The notes below the pieces were generated by a model. It was not told the DNA's origin and ran no database searches. It saw nothing but the letters and a program-made list of their open reading frames with translations. A stretch of DNA of 39,339 nucleotides from Branchiostoma floridae (taxonomy: Eukaryota; Chordata; Leptocardii; Amphioxiformes; Branchiostomatidae): assembly GCF_000003815.2 (NCBI RefSeq), contig NC_049993.1:21089331-21128669 (forward strand), in the 5' to 3' direction. Position 1 is the first letter of the stretch. Each line of letters begins with the position of its first letter. The position numbers were made by a program, and so were the translations under genes. Of this stretch, positions 20,103 to 30,093 are shown in pieces.

Positions 20103-20311
20103 TGTTGCTTTTCTCAAACACGGGGCCTCCATATAACGTCCTACCCGAGGGACGGCCCTATCCGAATATAGGTTTTCATGTTTACCGCAGTGAAGCGAAA
20201 AGATATGTGCAAAGTCAATTTCTCAATAGCACAACGTCTTGGTATGTCACGGAACTTGAACCCAGTTCTGGACAAACCCCCGACCATTACACCGCAGCGA
20301 CGCCACCCTAA
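20103..20311 (-). mobile_element. tRNA-derived SINE, reverse orientation
   Basis: On the minus strand the head reads gtggcgtcgctgcggtgtaa, then tggtcggggg (A-box region). A B box gggttcaagttcc lies near 20253. Next come acgttgtgc and gactttgcacat, parallel to gttgtgc and actttacac in family B. It is diverged. I could not place the 3' end or a target-site duplication, so the left limit is approximate. A 72-codon plus-strand frame across it is a shadow. Confidence 0.6.
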
Positions 20312-20544
20312 CACGCTAACATGTCACACAACCAACGTGACAACGTAGTTAAATCAGGGTGCAAAAACTATAGCTCACAGAAGCATGGACTGGAGTTGAA
20401 GAGTCACAATTTTGTATAACTTTGTATTGGAAATTACAGTTTAATCTTAAGTTACTTCCGAAAGACCACCAAGCTGGTGTCTTACGCCGAAGGGCTGTTA
20501 TACCGGCTATACAGATACCGACACAGATAACAATATATATTATT

Positions 20545-21400
20545 CAGCCCTCTTCAACATATCAGCTATTGCCTCCGACATGTGACAGATCATCGAGCTT
20601 TGTTCCAGGACAGGACATCGCTTTGTCAGTGTCTTGTTTCATCTGCCCGTAGCTACGAGCTACCACGAATCATCTAACAATAGTCCATGACAGGCCTTTC
20701 ATTTTGAAATCTGTAGGCTTCTCCAAGTCTATTGTCATTTATTAGTACTCTGGGGATGCTCATATAAGGACAAATTTATTGTGTAGCCCTCTTCATTCAA
20801 CATCTCAGCTATGGACTGATCCCAAAACCCCGCCCCCTGGTCGATCATGGGTGTATTTCGAACACCTTCGTAAAAAATAGCCATTTCTGTCCGACTGGGG
20901 CAGATTTTGACGGAGGTGTTCGAAATAGAATAGGGGGTTCTATTTGTTCGATATGGCGTGCGATTACGACAGTCATCCATTTTCCCGGAAAGGCCTTTGA
21001 TTTGCCACCGGTTTTATCTGCCTTGTAGCTATGGACAACTACAGATGACCTAACAATAATCTGTGCATGCGTGACAGGACTTCCGTTTGGAAATGAGTCA
21101 ACGTTTATTGACACAGACTCAGCGATGAACGTCCAATAATCTTTTCCACTACTCTGGGAGTGTCGAGAAGATATTTACTCTATGCATAGCCTGGCCTCTT
21201 GTGCAGGTACTATAGTCGTAATGAATATGAATATGCGTCTAAGTCTATTACCCCAGACTCCACCATGAACGTACAATGGCAATGACCATTTACGATCACT
21301 CTAGGGATGTCCAGGAGGTCCAGACTCTCCACATATTGAGTCTTAACTCTGACGGTACACACTATAGTCTTAGTGAATGTAAATACACGAATTAGTCCAT
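20545..21400 (+). repeat. Degenerate tandem repeat, about 120-250 bp units
   Basis: ccctcttca...tcagctat occurs at 20549 and 20787. The block ctaacaatagtc/ctaacaataatc occurs at 20676 and 21050. actatagtcgtaatgaat (21209) and actatagtcttagtgaat (21361) are further apart. Units are eroded and unequal. A small MITE (20811-20980) sits in one of them. Confidence 0.5.
20811..20980. mobile_element. MITE, deletion derivative of the 14126 element
   Basis: The left end atggactgatccc leads to ccccgccccctgg and tttcgaacacc. The right half has gggcagattttgacggaggt, ttcgaaatagaa and ttctatttgttcgat. All occur in the same order and orientation in 14126-14911, which is about 616 bp longer. The right end mirrors the left imperfectly. 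It has no coding capacity. Confidence 0.8.
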
Positions 21401-21567
21401 TTTAGTTCGTGCCAGAAATTTCGCTTCCACATTTGTGTGTTATCTTGGTCAGCACGACCGGCCCTAAGTAATATCCGGAGGCTAGTCGAGCAGTTCTTAA
21501 CATTCAAAGCAATATACTGCAAAGCACGCCTTGGCACGCACTGAGACAGTATGTATCTATTATGTAC

Positions 21568-22135
21568 ACGTTTATAGGGATGGAACCTGTCTATAGTTTC
21601 TGAGGCCTGTTTCGTATGCAACGGACGGAATTCTGATGCAACGTTGACCAAATATTTAAAAAAAACTTGATGAACAACAAGACAATTCCTGCACCTGCCT
21701 GACAACAGTGTTGAAAAGTGTCAAGTCATGGTTGACAGCTGGCTTTGCTACTGATTACTAATGATACAAACAGTTCACCTCCAGGCTGACCACCCGGAGT
21801 ACTGCCAGTGTACATTACATTCTGTACAGGTTTATAAGGATGGAAGCCTGTCTATAGTTTCTGAGGCCTGTCTTTGGAAAAGATATCGTATGCAACGGAC
21901 TGAATTCTGATGCAACGTTGACCAAATATTTATTAAATAAAGGGGGATGAACAACAAAAACAATTCCTTTACTTCTTCTTGGTAACAGTGTTGAAAAGTG
22001 TCTACTTATGGTTGAAAGCTGACTTTAATTCTGATTACTAATAACACCAAGGAGGCTAAAAAGATAACACAGACAATTCGCCATCTATTCTGACCGCCCG
22101 GAGTCCTGCCTATGTATGTTACATTCTGGTACATC
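21568..22135 (+). repeat. Tandem duplication, about 256-bp unit, two copies
   Basis: Copy one starts tttatagggatggaacctg (21571) and copy two tttataaggatggaagcctg (21829). Both contain gatgcaacgttgaccaaat, cagtgttgaaaagtgtc and a ttctgattactaat-type block, and both end near tacattctg. The gatgcaacgttgaccaaa block also occurs at 28831-28848, so the unit has a relative elsewhere. Frames of up to 111 codons here are repeat-derived. Confidence 0.88.
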
Positions 22136-22320
22136 GCCGCTTTTTTGGCAGCCTGTCCAGGTGACGTCATCAGTAAGACTGAGTGCGGCCCTGAGCCATG
22201 TTTAACTTCTGCATCTCTCCTCCCAAATCCGCTCATCGCCCGGGCAGAACTCTGCCACCCGGGATTGACTTCTGCCCGGGAAGATTTCAGGTTTAAACGA
22301 TCAGGACAAACAGCAGCGGC
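22112..22320 (+). CDS. Candidate signal-peptide exon, low confidence
   Basis: From ATG at 22112 an open frame reads MYVTFWYIAAFLAACPGDVI, a plausible cleavable signal peptide, then a Cys-containing stretch (TECGPEPC, AELCHPG). A consensus splice donor GTAAGT starts at 22321, just where the frame would otherwise meet a stop. Against it: the start lies in the end of a duplicated repeat, no homologous family is recognised, and no downstream exon is visible. It may be chance. Confidence 0.13.
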
Positions 22321-22329
22321 GTAAGTAGC

Positions 22330-23470
22330 TGAAGACCCCCTGGATATGCTTCACGGAGAGATGGCTAGTGAAGGGATATTTGGAAATTGGGCTCTCGCAA
22401 AAGAAAAACCAGCGTGTATATATTTTTTTATCTATTTATTGAATTTTCAAACAGCTGTGTAGCCCCATTATACTTGTTGAGTTGTTTTTCAAGACTGTCC
22501 GCACAAGGCAAGTACAATCATTAGATTTCTCTAGCTTGCACAAAAATAAATAAAACTAAAATAAGACTGTAATGTAAGTAACGCAAGAAGTACATGTTTT
22601 TGTGACAAAATCACATATCATAGATAAACAGAACATGCTGTACTTGATGAAAAAGAAAACCGAAATCATCAACTCAGTGGGCAATTCGGAATAGTTCAAT
22701 AACGTTCTATATAAAGAAGTTGTGTAACGTTCTTTGTGTAACAAGAATTGAGCCAGTTCAATCAGGATCCTGACTTCAATTCCACGTTTTACGACCAAAG
22801 CCGGAATCCTTTATGGCAAGCACTGGAACGGTTTATAATTGGAACTACAATAGGAAGAGCTCATCCAACGCCATAACTAATCAACGTTACTTTATTGTAG
22901 TATCGACCTTAGTTACCAGCAGCAATAAAAGACAAACTTAGCTGGAAAGTGAACTTTGTAAAAGCTTCAACCCAGTAAGGGACTGACTTATGGCAAGGCT
23001 GTGGTTCCTTAGTCGCATGTCTCTGCATTAGTGTATTGCAATCTATTCCTGATTAGAACGCAAGCCGTAAAAATACACTCCGATCCGTTTGCCCTTGTCC
23101 AATTACAATCAAAACGGAAATTCTGGTTACATAACCCTTGGCACATGTCGTAACACTGTTTTGATGAACGAATGATTCTATGGTCGTGTCCTTCCTAATG
23201 AACAGTGTTGAATTGCTTGTTGCTACTGCATCTTCTACATAGTCCACCCGCAATGCAGATCTATGCGCAGAGTGCGTCTTGTGACCAAAATCGGTTGTTA
23301 GCCTGTCTGTATTATTCTCGTTGTGCACAGATAACACTCGCCAGTCATAGACAGGTTTCCTAGCACCTAAACGATTCAAATAGAAAAAGATTCACAACTC
23401 AGATGCCTTTGTTATCTTGCTTTACTCAAATGTCCGATCGTGCCCCCCAGCATGACTAAGGTTTGTCATA
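22330..23470. other. Unique sequence, no gene recognised
   Basis: AT-rich at 22415-22560 with minus-strand AATAAA-like signals. The 108-codon minus frame at 23053-23379 has no recognisable domain. A CRE palindrome lies just upstream at 22162-22169. Confidence 0.4.
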
Positions 23471-23482
23471 ACGCGCTGCGAC

Positions 23483-23518
23483 CCCCCACCCCCCCCCCCC
23501 CCCACACACACACACCAA
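23483..23518 (+). repeat. C run joined to (CA)n
   Basis: A run of C interrupted once by A passes directly into CACACACACA. It is a low-complexity tract. Confidence 0.95.
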
Positions 23519-23524
23519 GTACGA

Positions 23525-23700
23525 CCAGGTTCGGCCGCTCCCGTTAATTACCCCCGTGAGGTCAGGCAGCTCTGTGAACCGTCCCTTGCCGTTCCATTAA
23601 GCACGACATTCCGGGCTGACCGTTCATTTCCGGTAACACTAATTGGGCGTGATCGGCGCTGTTGTGGTGACCTTCGGACGGAAATACGACTCTAAAGGAA
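23525..23700. promoter_or_regulatory. Unique island with homeodomain-type motifs
   Basis: Contains gttaattac (about 23543), cattaagc (about 23597), and ctaattgggcg (about 23639) within GC-rich unique DNA. Evidence is motif content and contrast with flanking repeats only. Confidence 0.2.
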
Positions 23701-23715
23701 TGGAACTATGGCTGT

Positions 23716-23996
23716 ATTTGACATCAGGATGGAATTAAGCCGCATTTGACCTTAGGACATCCGCGTTTGACCTTAGAATGAAAAAGCGAATCCGTTTGAC
23801 CTTGGGCAAACAGAAATGTGCCTGCGTTTGACCTTGGGACTGAAATGTGACTCCACTTTGTCGGGGATGAACGGAAATGCGACTGCTTCAGGGGGGAATG
23901 CAGATCCATTTGACCTTCGTATGGCAGTATGTGACCCTGTTACAGAACACGACTGCGTTAGAGCTTATCCTGGCAACTCGGCTGGGTTTGACCTGA
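23716..23996 (-). repeat. Tandem array of TGACCTT nuclear-receptor half-sites
   Basis: Perfect TGACCTT occurs at 23747, 23768, 23797, 23829 and 23911. Variants TGACATC (23719) and TGACCTG (23989) also occur. Most are preceded by TT and followed by gg or ag within loose 21-32 bp units. On the minus strand the core is AAGGTCA, and two sites extend to CCAAGGTCA, the form bound by monomeric FTZ-F1/SF-1 and ERR-type receptors. Whether the array is functional or merely a minisatellite cannot be told from sequence. Confidence 0.7.
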
Positions 23997-24185
23997 GGAA
24001 GAAAGAGCAGGACTGATTGACCCCACGCCGCACGTCCTCATGTCCAAGTGAGCATTTTTCTGCTAGTATTCCTGCCGGTAGAATGTAACGGGCAAATTTC
24101 CTGTTTCACATGGCTATTTTTAAGCCAGCGCCGCACCCCCCCACACGTCCGTGTGCCTGCGATTTGTCCGCCCGTATTATATTCC

Positions 24186-24392
24186 TGGAACCGGGTGTAT
24201 TCCCGAAGGAGTGCCACGCCAAATGCACATCAATCCCAGCATAGTGCCCCCCCCACACACACACAAACACACACATAAACACAGGTGCCGTAATTTAACC
24301 GTAATTTATCCACTTGTTCCCGTGTGTTCCTGGAGGATTCACACACCAAATGCACATCAATCCCAACGCCATAACCCCCCCCCCCCCTCTCC
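24186..24392 (+). repeat. Duplicated segment, 127-bp offset, with C runs
   Basis: ccaaatgcacatcaatccca occurs at 24219 and 24346. Each is preceded by a tgtattcc/tgtgttcc-type block and followed by a long C run. A CA tract lies between the copies. Confidence 0.8.
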
Positions 24393-24681
24393 AAACGAAC
24401 AGGGTATATTCACACTCAAACACCAATCGGTGGAGTCGGGCTTTGTAATTTGCCCCGGGTATTCCCCATGGTATTTGCCGGAGGGAGGTTTTCCCGCCCA
24501 AATGGTACTATCGAATTTTCCGCCGGCGTCTTCCCCCGGGGGGGGAGGTGAGTGAAACAACAATGTTCCGGTTAAACCCTCCCTTCCCGGGGGCGCAGAT
24601 TTGTCCCGCTGCCAGAGCTTGATCGGGCGCAAGGAGACAGATGGGCAAAGTAACCTTCCAGCCGTTTCGAACGAACCCGGT

Positions 24682-24738
24682 ATGGCCGCCGCCACTCGTG
24701 TTACCAGATGAATCAATGGCCGCCGCTTCTCGTGTTAC
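24682..24738 (+). repeat. 34-bp offset duplication with YY1-like core
   Basis: atggccgccgc then ctcgtgttac occurs at 24682-24704 and 24716-24738. The shared ATGGCCGCC is close to the YY1-type core on one strand. Confidence 0.75.
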
Positions 24739-24780
24739 AAGACAACTCACAGCTGCGTGCCGGGCGTTAACCCAGATTTA

Positions 24781-25570
24781 GGAGACACACGCACGGCTGC
24801 TGCAGCACCAAGGACAGGCATAATCACTCATGCTGCCGCTTTCCGCTTTCATCTATCATATCCTGGCAATGACACCCTATTTCTGGTGTGTGGCGGCTGT
24901 GGAATACATCCTGACATGTCTATAACTACCTCTAAACGCTACCGATACTTCAGCACTAGGGACAGAGACAATCACTCATTCTGCCGCATCCCTATTTCAG
25001 TCATCATGTCGTGCGAATAACACCCTATTACGGGCGTGTGTTGGTTGTAGAATACATGTCTCTTCCTACCTCCAAACGCTACCGATACTTCGGCACTAGG
25101 GACGGGGATAATCACTCATTCTGCCGCATCCCTCTTTCAGTCATCATGTATTGGGAATAACACCCTATTACGGGCGTGTGCCGGTTGTAGAATACATGTC
25201 TCTAACTACCTCTAAACGCTACAGATACTTCAGCACTAGGGACAGGAATATTCACTCATTCTGCCGCATCCCACTTTCCTCCATCATATCACGACAATGA
25301 CACCCTATTTTGGGTGTGTGTCGGCTATAGAGTATCTCCTGGCATGTCCCTTACTAGTCTCTAACTAGTTCTAAATACTACAAACATTTCAGCACCTAGG
25401 ACGGGGACGCTTCATCTTCCTTCTCGTTTCTGCCTTCTAGCATACACATCTATTGTCACAATAACCATCAGTTTTGCGTGTTTGAAGTCTGTAGAATAGA
25501 TTGTGGCATGTTGCTCCTAGCTCCTCCACTATGCTACTGATCTTTCTCCACAAGGGACAGAAACAATGTG
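24781..25570 (+). repeat. Tandem array, 140-bp unit, about five copies
   Basis: atcactcattctgccgc and its variants start at 24823, 24971, 25111 and 25251. The inner spacing is exactly 140 bp, and the first interval is 148. Other unit blocks are acaccctatt, tagaatacatgtct, ctaaacgctac and cagcactagggac. Copies after 25320 decay progressively to 25570. No protein is encoded. Confidence 0.93.
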
Positions 25571-26227
25571 ACAGCCCGTCCGTGTTTAGTGGGAGAGGTA
25601 AACGTAAAAAAGTTTGATGTGTGCATGTCTCTGTCCAACGAATTCTATTTCCAACAGACCACACTCTCGGGAACTAATTCAAATTGACGGAGCGGCGGTC
25701 CCAAAACGCCTGACATGAACATCTCCGACTGCCATGGACTGAAAACTGGTCGACGTTTCTTGTGACAAAACCACCTTTCGATGCAATATGCGCATCACCA
25801 ATGATACATACGTTTCGCAATAAATGCATGGGTTGCAATTGTTCATGTGGAATGCTCTTCTTAGGTTATTCATCTGAAATAAGCATTCTTGTTTTATTCT
25901 CCGACCACCCACCCACCCCTCTGCGGTTATTCCCGATTCCTGGCTCGCGCGCACGCCGGTCGCGTCCGCTCCAATCTGCACTGGCTTCTCCCCAATCTGT
26001 AAATTGTAGCCTGTTTTGTGTCAAGTGATGAGCCGCTACTTTGTAGCCTAATATTTAAGGGCCGCCTTTCATCTTTTTATTGAGCCGCTACTTTGATAGA
26101 TTCCGTGTGCGCCTGCCCCTCGCGGCTTAAGTACAGGCCGACATGCCCCATAATTTACACCCCCGCTATTACGTGTTTATTGCAGGGCGCTGAGGCAGGG
26201 AGCTGCACGGGTCATCACGCCGCCCAG
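25571..26227. other. Unique sequence with a 15-bp direct repeat
   Basis: tgagccgctactttg occurs near 26029 and 26082. Frames of up to 100 codons (25679-25981 minus, 25762-26028 plus) overlap each other and have no domain. Confidence 0.4.
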
Positions 26228-26410
26228 GCCGAGCAGCGATTGGTCCTTTTGAACTGCCGAACACCTGGTGCGGAGCAGCCATTGGTCAACTTGTAACGGT
26301 TCTTTTCAACTCCGACCGATGCCGAGCAGCGATTGGTCCGTTTGAACTGCCGAACGCCTGATATAAAGCAGCAATTGGTCAACCCGTAACGGTTCTTTTC
26401 AACTCCGACG
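26228..26410. promoter_or_regulatory. Tandem CCAAT-box block with Myb-type sites
   Basis: A 93-bp unit is present twice. Each unit has two reverse CCAAT boxes: ATTGG at 26239 and 26281 in unit one, 26332 and 26374 in unit two. The sites are 42 bp apart within a unit. Each unit then carries gtaacggttcttttcaactc, which includes a Myb-type AACGG. A tataaa lies at 26362-26367 in unit two. The arrangement resembles NF-Y-dependent promoters, but no gene follows on either side that I can recognise. Minus-strand open frames are repeat artefacts. Confidence 0.5.
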
Positions 26411-26879
26411 TGAGTACATTTCACAGCCTTTTTTTTGTTTGAGCTTGAGCGGAAAGGTCGATGAACCCCAGACTCAATTAGTTTTTGCCGCCCTCTGTTT
26501 TATTTTAATTGGAAACTGCTATTATCAAAATAATCTGTAATGAGTAACTAGATTGTGATTGCGTACCTAATTGGTATGACCTGAAGTTGCCAGGACTAAT
26601 GTAAACCGACACCTGTCATCACAATCAATCCAGTTAGTGTAACCTTCAGTGGTCAACAATGAGTCTTGTTTTGTATTCAAATGAAGTCACTAAAACGTTT
26701 TCACAGAATGCTAGTTTTAAACTTTCATACCAGTGACAATGGATTGAAAGGTATAGATAGTAACCGAAATCTTTCAACTTTTGTCTGAAACTATCAACGA
26801 CATGATATCAATAATCATATTTGTAGTGAATCGCTTCTTCTTGACATTAAAGTTTACTGAGTTTGCATCAAGCTGATCG
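26411..26879. other. Unique AT-rich sequence, nothing recognised
   Basis: No repeat, RNA gene or coding frame that I can support. Confidence 0.4.
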
Positions 26880-27305
26880 ATACAAATCAGTTCATACAGC
26901 AGGGTCAACTGACATTGCTCCGGCAATAAAGGGAACGTCCGGCCTACAACCCAAACAACCGTCCTCCCAAAACTTTATTACAGCGGTATTACTCCGCTTC
27001 TATCGCTGCCGTTTGTAATTGATTTTCCATTTCCTTATTTCGGAAAGAATCACCGGTTTAATCGTCTCGGTGCAGAAACGATATTAGAACCGTCCGCATC
27101 GTCCTGCCTCATCTACCGGGGATAAATACTGCCGACCGGGAGAGCCCATTGTGCATTACGGTTATAATAAAGGGATTGTTTATTTGTGTTTTGATCAAAG
27201 AAGTTGCTGACCCGACCACACACGGACCCACCAGGGTCAGCTTAATTAGCTACAGGCAAGCGGGACAATCCGGGGCTCATTCCCGGACCGCCCTTCAAAG
27301 CGTGC
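26880..27305. promoter_or_regulatory. Unique island with developmental factor motifs
   Basis: A non-repetitive stretch with TTTATTAC at 26974-26981 (posterior Hox/Cdx-type), gtaattgatt near 27016, TTGTTTATTT at 27176-27185 (forkhead-type), TTGATCAAAG at 27191-27200 (TCF/LEF-type) and the palindromic CTTAATTAGC at 27241-27250 (homeodomain-type). Several full-consensus motifs of different developmental families lie within 300 bp. An enhancer is inferred; no direct evidence. Confidence 0.3.
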
Positions 27306-27309
27306 GGAC

Positions 27310-27475
27310 GGGGCTCCAAATTCACTTTTGGTAAAAAGTGTACCTGAAAATTTTGGTGCACGAAAGAAATTTTGGGTGTACATCATACATATCAGCAAAA
27401 CCTTAGCATACACCTTACTGTGCATTGCCGGGTGGTTTTCGGGGCTCCAGATTCATTATTGTGCAATAAGTGTAC
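27310..27475 (+). repeat. Duplicated segment, 131-bp offset
   Basis: ggggctccaaattcac and ggggctccagattcat start at 27310 and 27441. Both are followed by a hairpin-like block ending aagtgtac. Confidence 0.75.
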
Positions 27476-27850
27476 TTTTGTACCCAACCTTAACATTTAG
27501 CTGCCCAGCATAAGATAGTGGTAGAATGTCAGCCAAACACTATTACAAAATGGACTGCCTCTCTTCAGAGATTGAAACTGCAAATTCTACAACTAATTTC
27601 ATCATCTAAAACAATTAACACAGTGAAAATGTATTTTTGGCACTTGAAAGCAAATAATATGCTCTACATGTACTATAAATACTAGACGTACAATATAATA
27701 GTACCCTGAAGTACATTACCCTTCATATCTAAGTGCACCTACAGTCAGAACTAGGTGAAAAGCTCCAATTTTAGGTTCACCAAAGTTCGTTTCTAATCCC
27801 GTATTTCCATCCTCGCTCCAAGATCAATACTTCTTTGATTTTTATGCATT
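27476..27850. other. Unique AT-rich sequence, nothing recognised
   Basis: No repeat or coding frame supported. Confidence 0.4.
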
Positions 27851-28130
27851 GAGTTGTCAGTAGAGGGTAGCCGGAGCATCGTGCATCACGGCGATCCCTG
27901 ACAGCGCGGTAAGCTCTCCCGATCGCGCTTCTCTTATAAAATCAATAGTAACTGCGTTCGGATGACTTCATGCGAGCGGAGAACGGTTACGGAATGATCC
28001 GGGCGAGCGGTCCCGCCGATCTATTGAATTAGAAACTGCAGCCTGGGGGATTGGTGATGCGATAAGCCGAGACGGGAAGTGGGTCCGCTCTTCTGGGCGC
28101 TCAGCTTCGCTTTGTGTCTCACGGTTTGTT
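27851..28130. promoter_or_regulatory. GC-rich unique island, candidate regulatory element
   Basis: CpG-containing unique DNA with cttataaaatcaatag near 27933, attgaattag near 28023 and several CGATC/GATCG cores. It contrasts with the AT-rich flanks. The function is inferred from composition and motifs only. Confidence 0.2.
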
Positions 28131-28600
28131 TGCTGAGCTTTCGTATCAATTATACACACTTATTATGTCGCCTTTGTTTGTATCCGGCGTCATTACTGCA
28201 GATTACTGACGTATTAGTCTTCAAAATTGACGGAGTACTCAACCAAGTTTGAAAGTTGTACGTGTGATTCTATTTGACGGACAGGCTTTGATTACAAATG
28301 TTGAGGTCTACATGACTCAAAAGGTCGGAAACATATAGTTCATATCATTTGCAACCAAATATTTTTATTGTTTGTTGTTATTGACGAAAAACGATATTGA
28401 CGAAATCAGGCAGTTTTTCACTTTTCACCTCTTTGTTTATTGCAACACTCTCTACATAAAATTAGTGTTTTCTACTTTTCGCACGTTATTCTTGTCTTCC
28501 ATGTTTCATTTAATAAACAGTTTCCACAAAAGTTCCTGTAGCCACAGCAGTAGATATCTCCCCCACAGAAATTGAAATTCAGCAGACGCCCTCGCCTGTC
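28131..28600. other. Unique AT-rich sequence, nothing recognised
   Basis: A 67-codon frame at 28372-28575 has no recognisable domain. No repeat seen. Confidence 0.4.
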
Positions 28601-28614
28601 CGAGTGACCTTTCG

Positions 28615-28960
28615 TGTCCGCCGCCATCTTGGAACTAATCCCACATCCGGGAGCTGAAGCACGTCACCGGAACGTACTGCGCCTGCGCGAAAAGTATAGA
28701 CATGCTAAACCCCCGGTTTACTAAAGGGCCGCGTTTAAGAAAGTACGTGCGTATATAAGGGTAAAACTCCGTGTACGTTTTACACGAAACCATGTCTCTA
28801 ACATATACTGTGCAACAAGCGGGATTTTAATGCAACGTTGACCAAACCAAGCCCCAAACTACCAGGGTTTGCGCAGGCGCAGTACGTTCCGGTGACGTGC
28901 TGGGAGCTGACCGATACTCATCGCTCCCGCGAGATTTCGCGAGAGTTGGGGCGGCGATCT
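28615..28960. promoter_or_regulatory. Promoter-like segment with 30-bp inverted repeat
   Basis: gccgccatcttgg (YY1-type) lies at 28620-28632. A perfect 30-bp inverted repeat follows at 28659-28688 and 28871-28900. Each arm contains a CRE-type CACGTCAC, an ETS-type CCGGAA and an NRF1-like GCGCCTGCGC. Between the arms is TATATAAGG (28752-28760), then an ATG with only 12 codons. Beyond the right arm, ctcccgcgagatttcgcgag (28925-28944) holds two CGCGAGA-type half motifs. The two arms could be ends of a small inverted-repeat element or an ancient bidirectional promoter. No gene is visible. Confidence 0.4.
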
Positions 28961-29140
28961 GGAAGCGATCACAGCAGACAGGCTCTCATCCGTGAGCCAT
29001 CGCAGCTCTCATCCCCGGTAGGACCGCTGCATCATTCCTATCGCTCTGACAAGTTTGGGGTCATTACAGACAAGCTCACTGTGACGAACGGGGTAAATTG
29101 ATACCTTGATTTATTATAAACGCCATGTTTTATCCGCTTA

Positions 29141-30090
29141 ACTGCCATCCGGGGATCGTGAACACCATTTTGTAAGTCGGACAGCGGTGATATTCTGCGT
29201 AGGGAAACAACTTGACATTGACTTTGGAGAAAGCGGCCATCATGAAAGATATTTTTTCTTGTAACTGCAATTCTGACCAGTGCAATGGCCGAGTGGGTAG
29301 AGTGCTCGCCGTAGGTCGTAAATGTGATCCCTGGCCGAGTGATACCAATGACTTTAAAATGATATATGCTGCTTCTAGATTCTCTGCATAACATTCAGAA
29401 CTATGAAGAAGGATATGGGAGTTAAACACACAAACCACTGCCATCAGACTAGCCCCCCTGATGTAGTGGCTTGCACAAATGTGTGGCCCAAGGGCTACAG
29501 ACATGGAGATGGGCGCCACCCCTCGGCATCCGTTACAGATACACGGTCAACTTTTTTTAAAACTGCAATTTAGGGATCTTAAACATGCTTTAGTGAATCG
29601 GTCAGTGGCAGTAAATGACGTCAGGAAACAGCCTTGACTTTGCAGAAAGCACGTCCGCAATGGGAGATCTAATAAACGTTAAAAAGATAGGGTATCCACA
29701 GAAGAGCCATTCATATATTGCAAAAGAACTTAATGGTATGGTAAGACGTTCAGCGGCAGTTAAAGACGTCTTGACTGTAGAGGAAGCCATTGCTCCGTGT
29801 GAGATCCAATGAGCGACAAGAGAGGGAAGTCTTTCCCAGAACTGCAGCCTTTAATTTTCCTGGATCTCAAAGATGATTTTTTTTAATTGGCCTAGAAATA
29901 GCCTTGACTTTGAAGGAAATGGGACTCGGTGTAACATTCAATAAACGATAACGAAGAGGTTATTGCCGGAACTGCCGTCCATATTTCTCACTGGATCTCA
30001 AGATTGCGTTTCGTAGGTCGGTCAGAAACAACCTTGACTTTGCACAAAGTTGACGGTGCATAAACGATTAAAAGTCCTGTCATGAGCTGG
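29141..30090 (+). repeat. Degenerate tandem array, four units, with SINE inside
   Basis: Units share aactgc, then gatct(t/c)aa or gatcgtgaa, then cggtcag or ggcc..aga, then the block ccttgactttg or cattgactttgg, followed by gaaag-type sequence. The cttgactttg-type block lies near 29216, 29632, 29903 and 30033. After removal of the SINE at 29273-29560 the unit is roughly 130-270 bp. A 129-codon minus frame across this region is a shadow of repeat and SINE. Confidence 0.65.
29273..29560 (+). mobile_element. tRNA-derived SINE, family A, copy 2
   Basis: Matches 3796-4071 along its length: gcaatggccgagtgggtaga (A-box region), ggtcgtaaatgtgatccctg (decayed B box), ataccaatgacttta, tgtggcccaagggc and gagatgggcgcc. 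A short segment between the A and B regions is missing compared with copy 1. A perfect 10-bp target-site duplication aactgcaatt flanks it (29263-29272 and 29561-29570). The end is T-rich. The decayed B box suggests it is no longer transcribed well. Confidence 0.92.
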
Positions 30091-30093
30091 GTC

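Noticed and set aside
29130-29519. 129-codon minus-strand frame
   Set aside because: It crosses the SINE and the degenerate array in antisense and has no independent coding signal.
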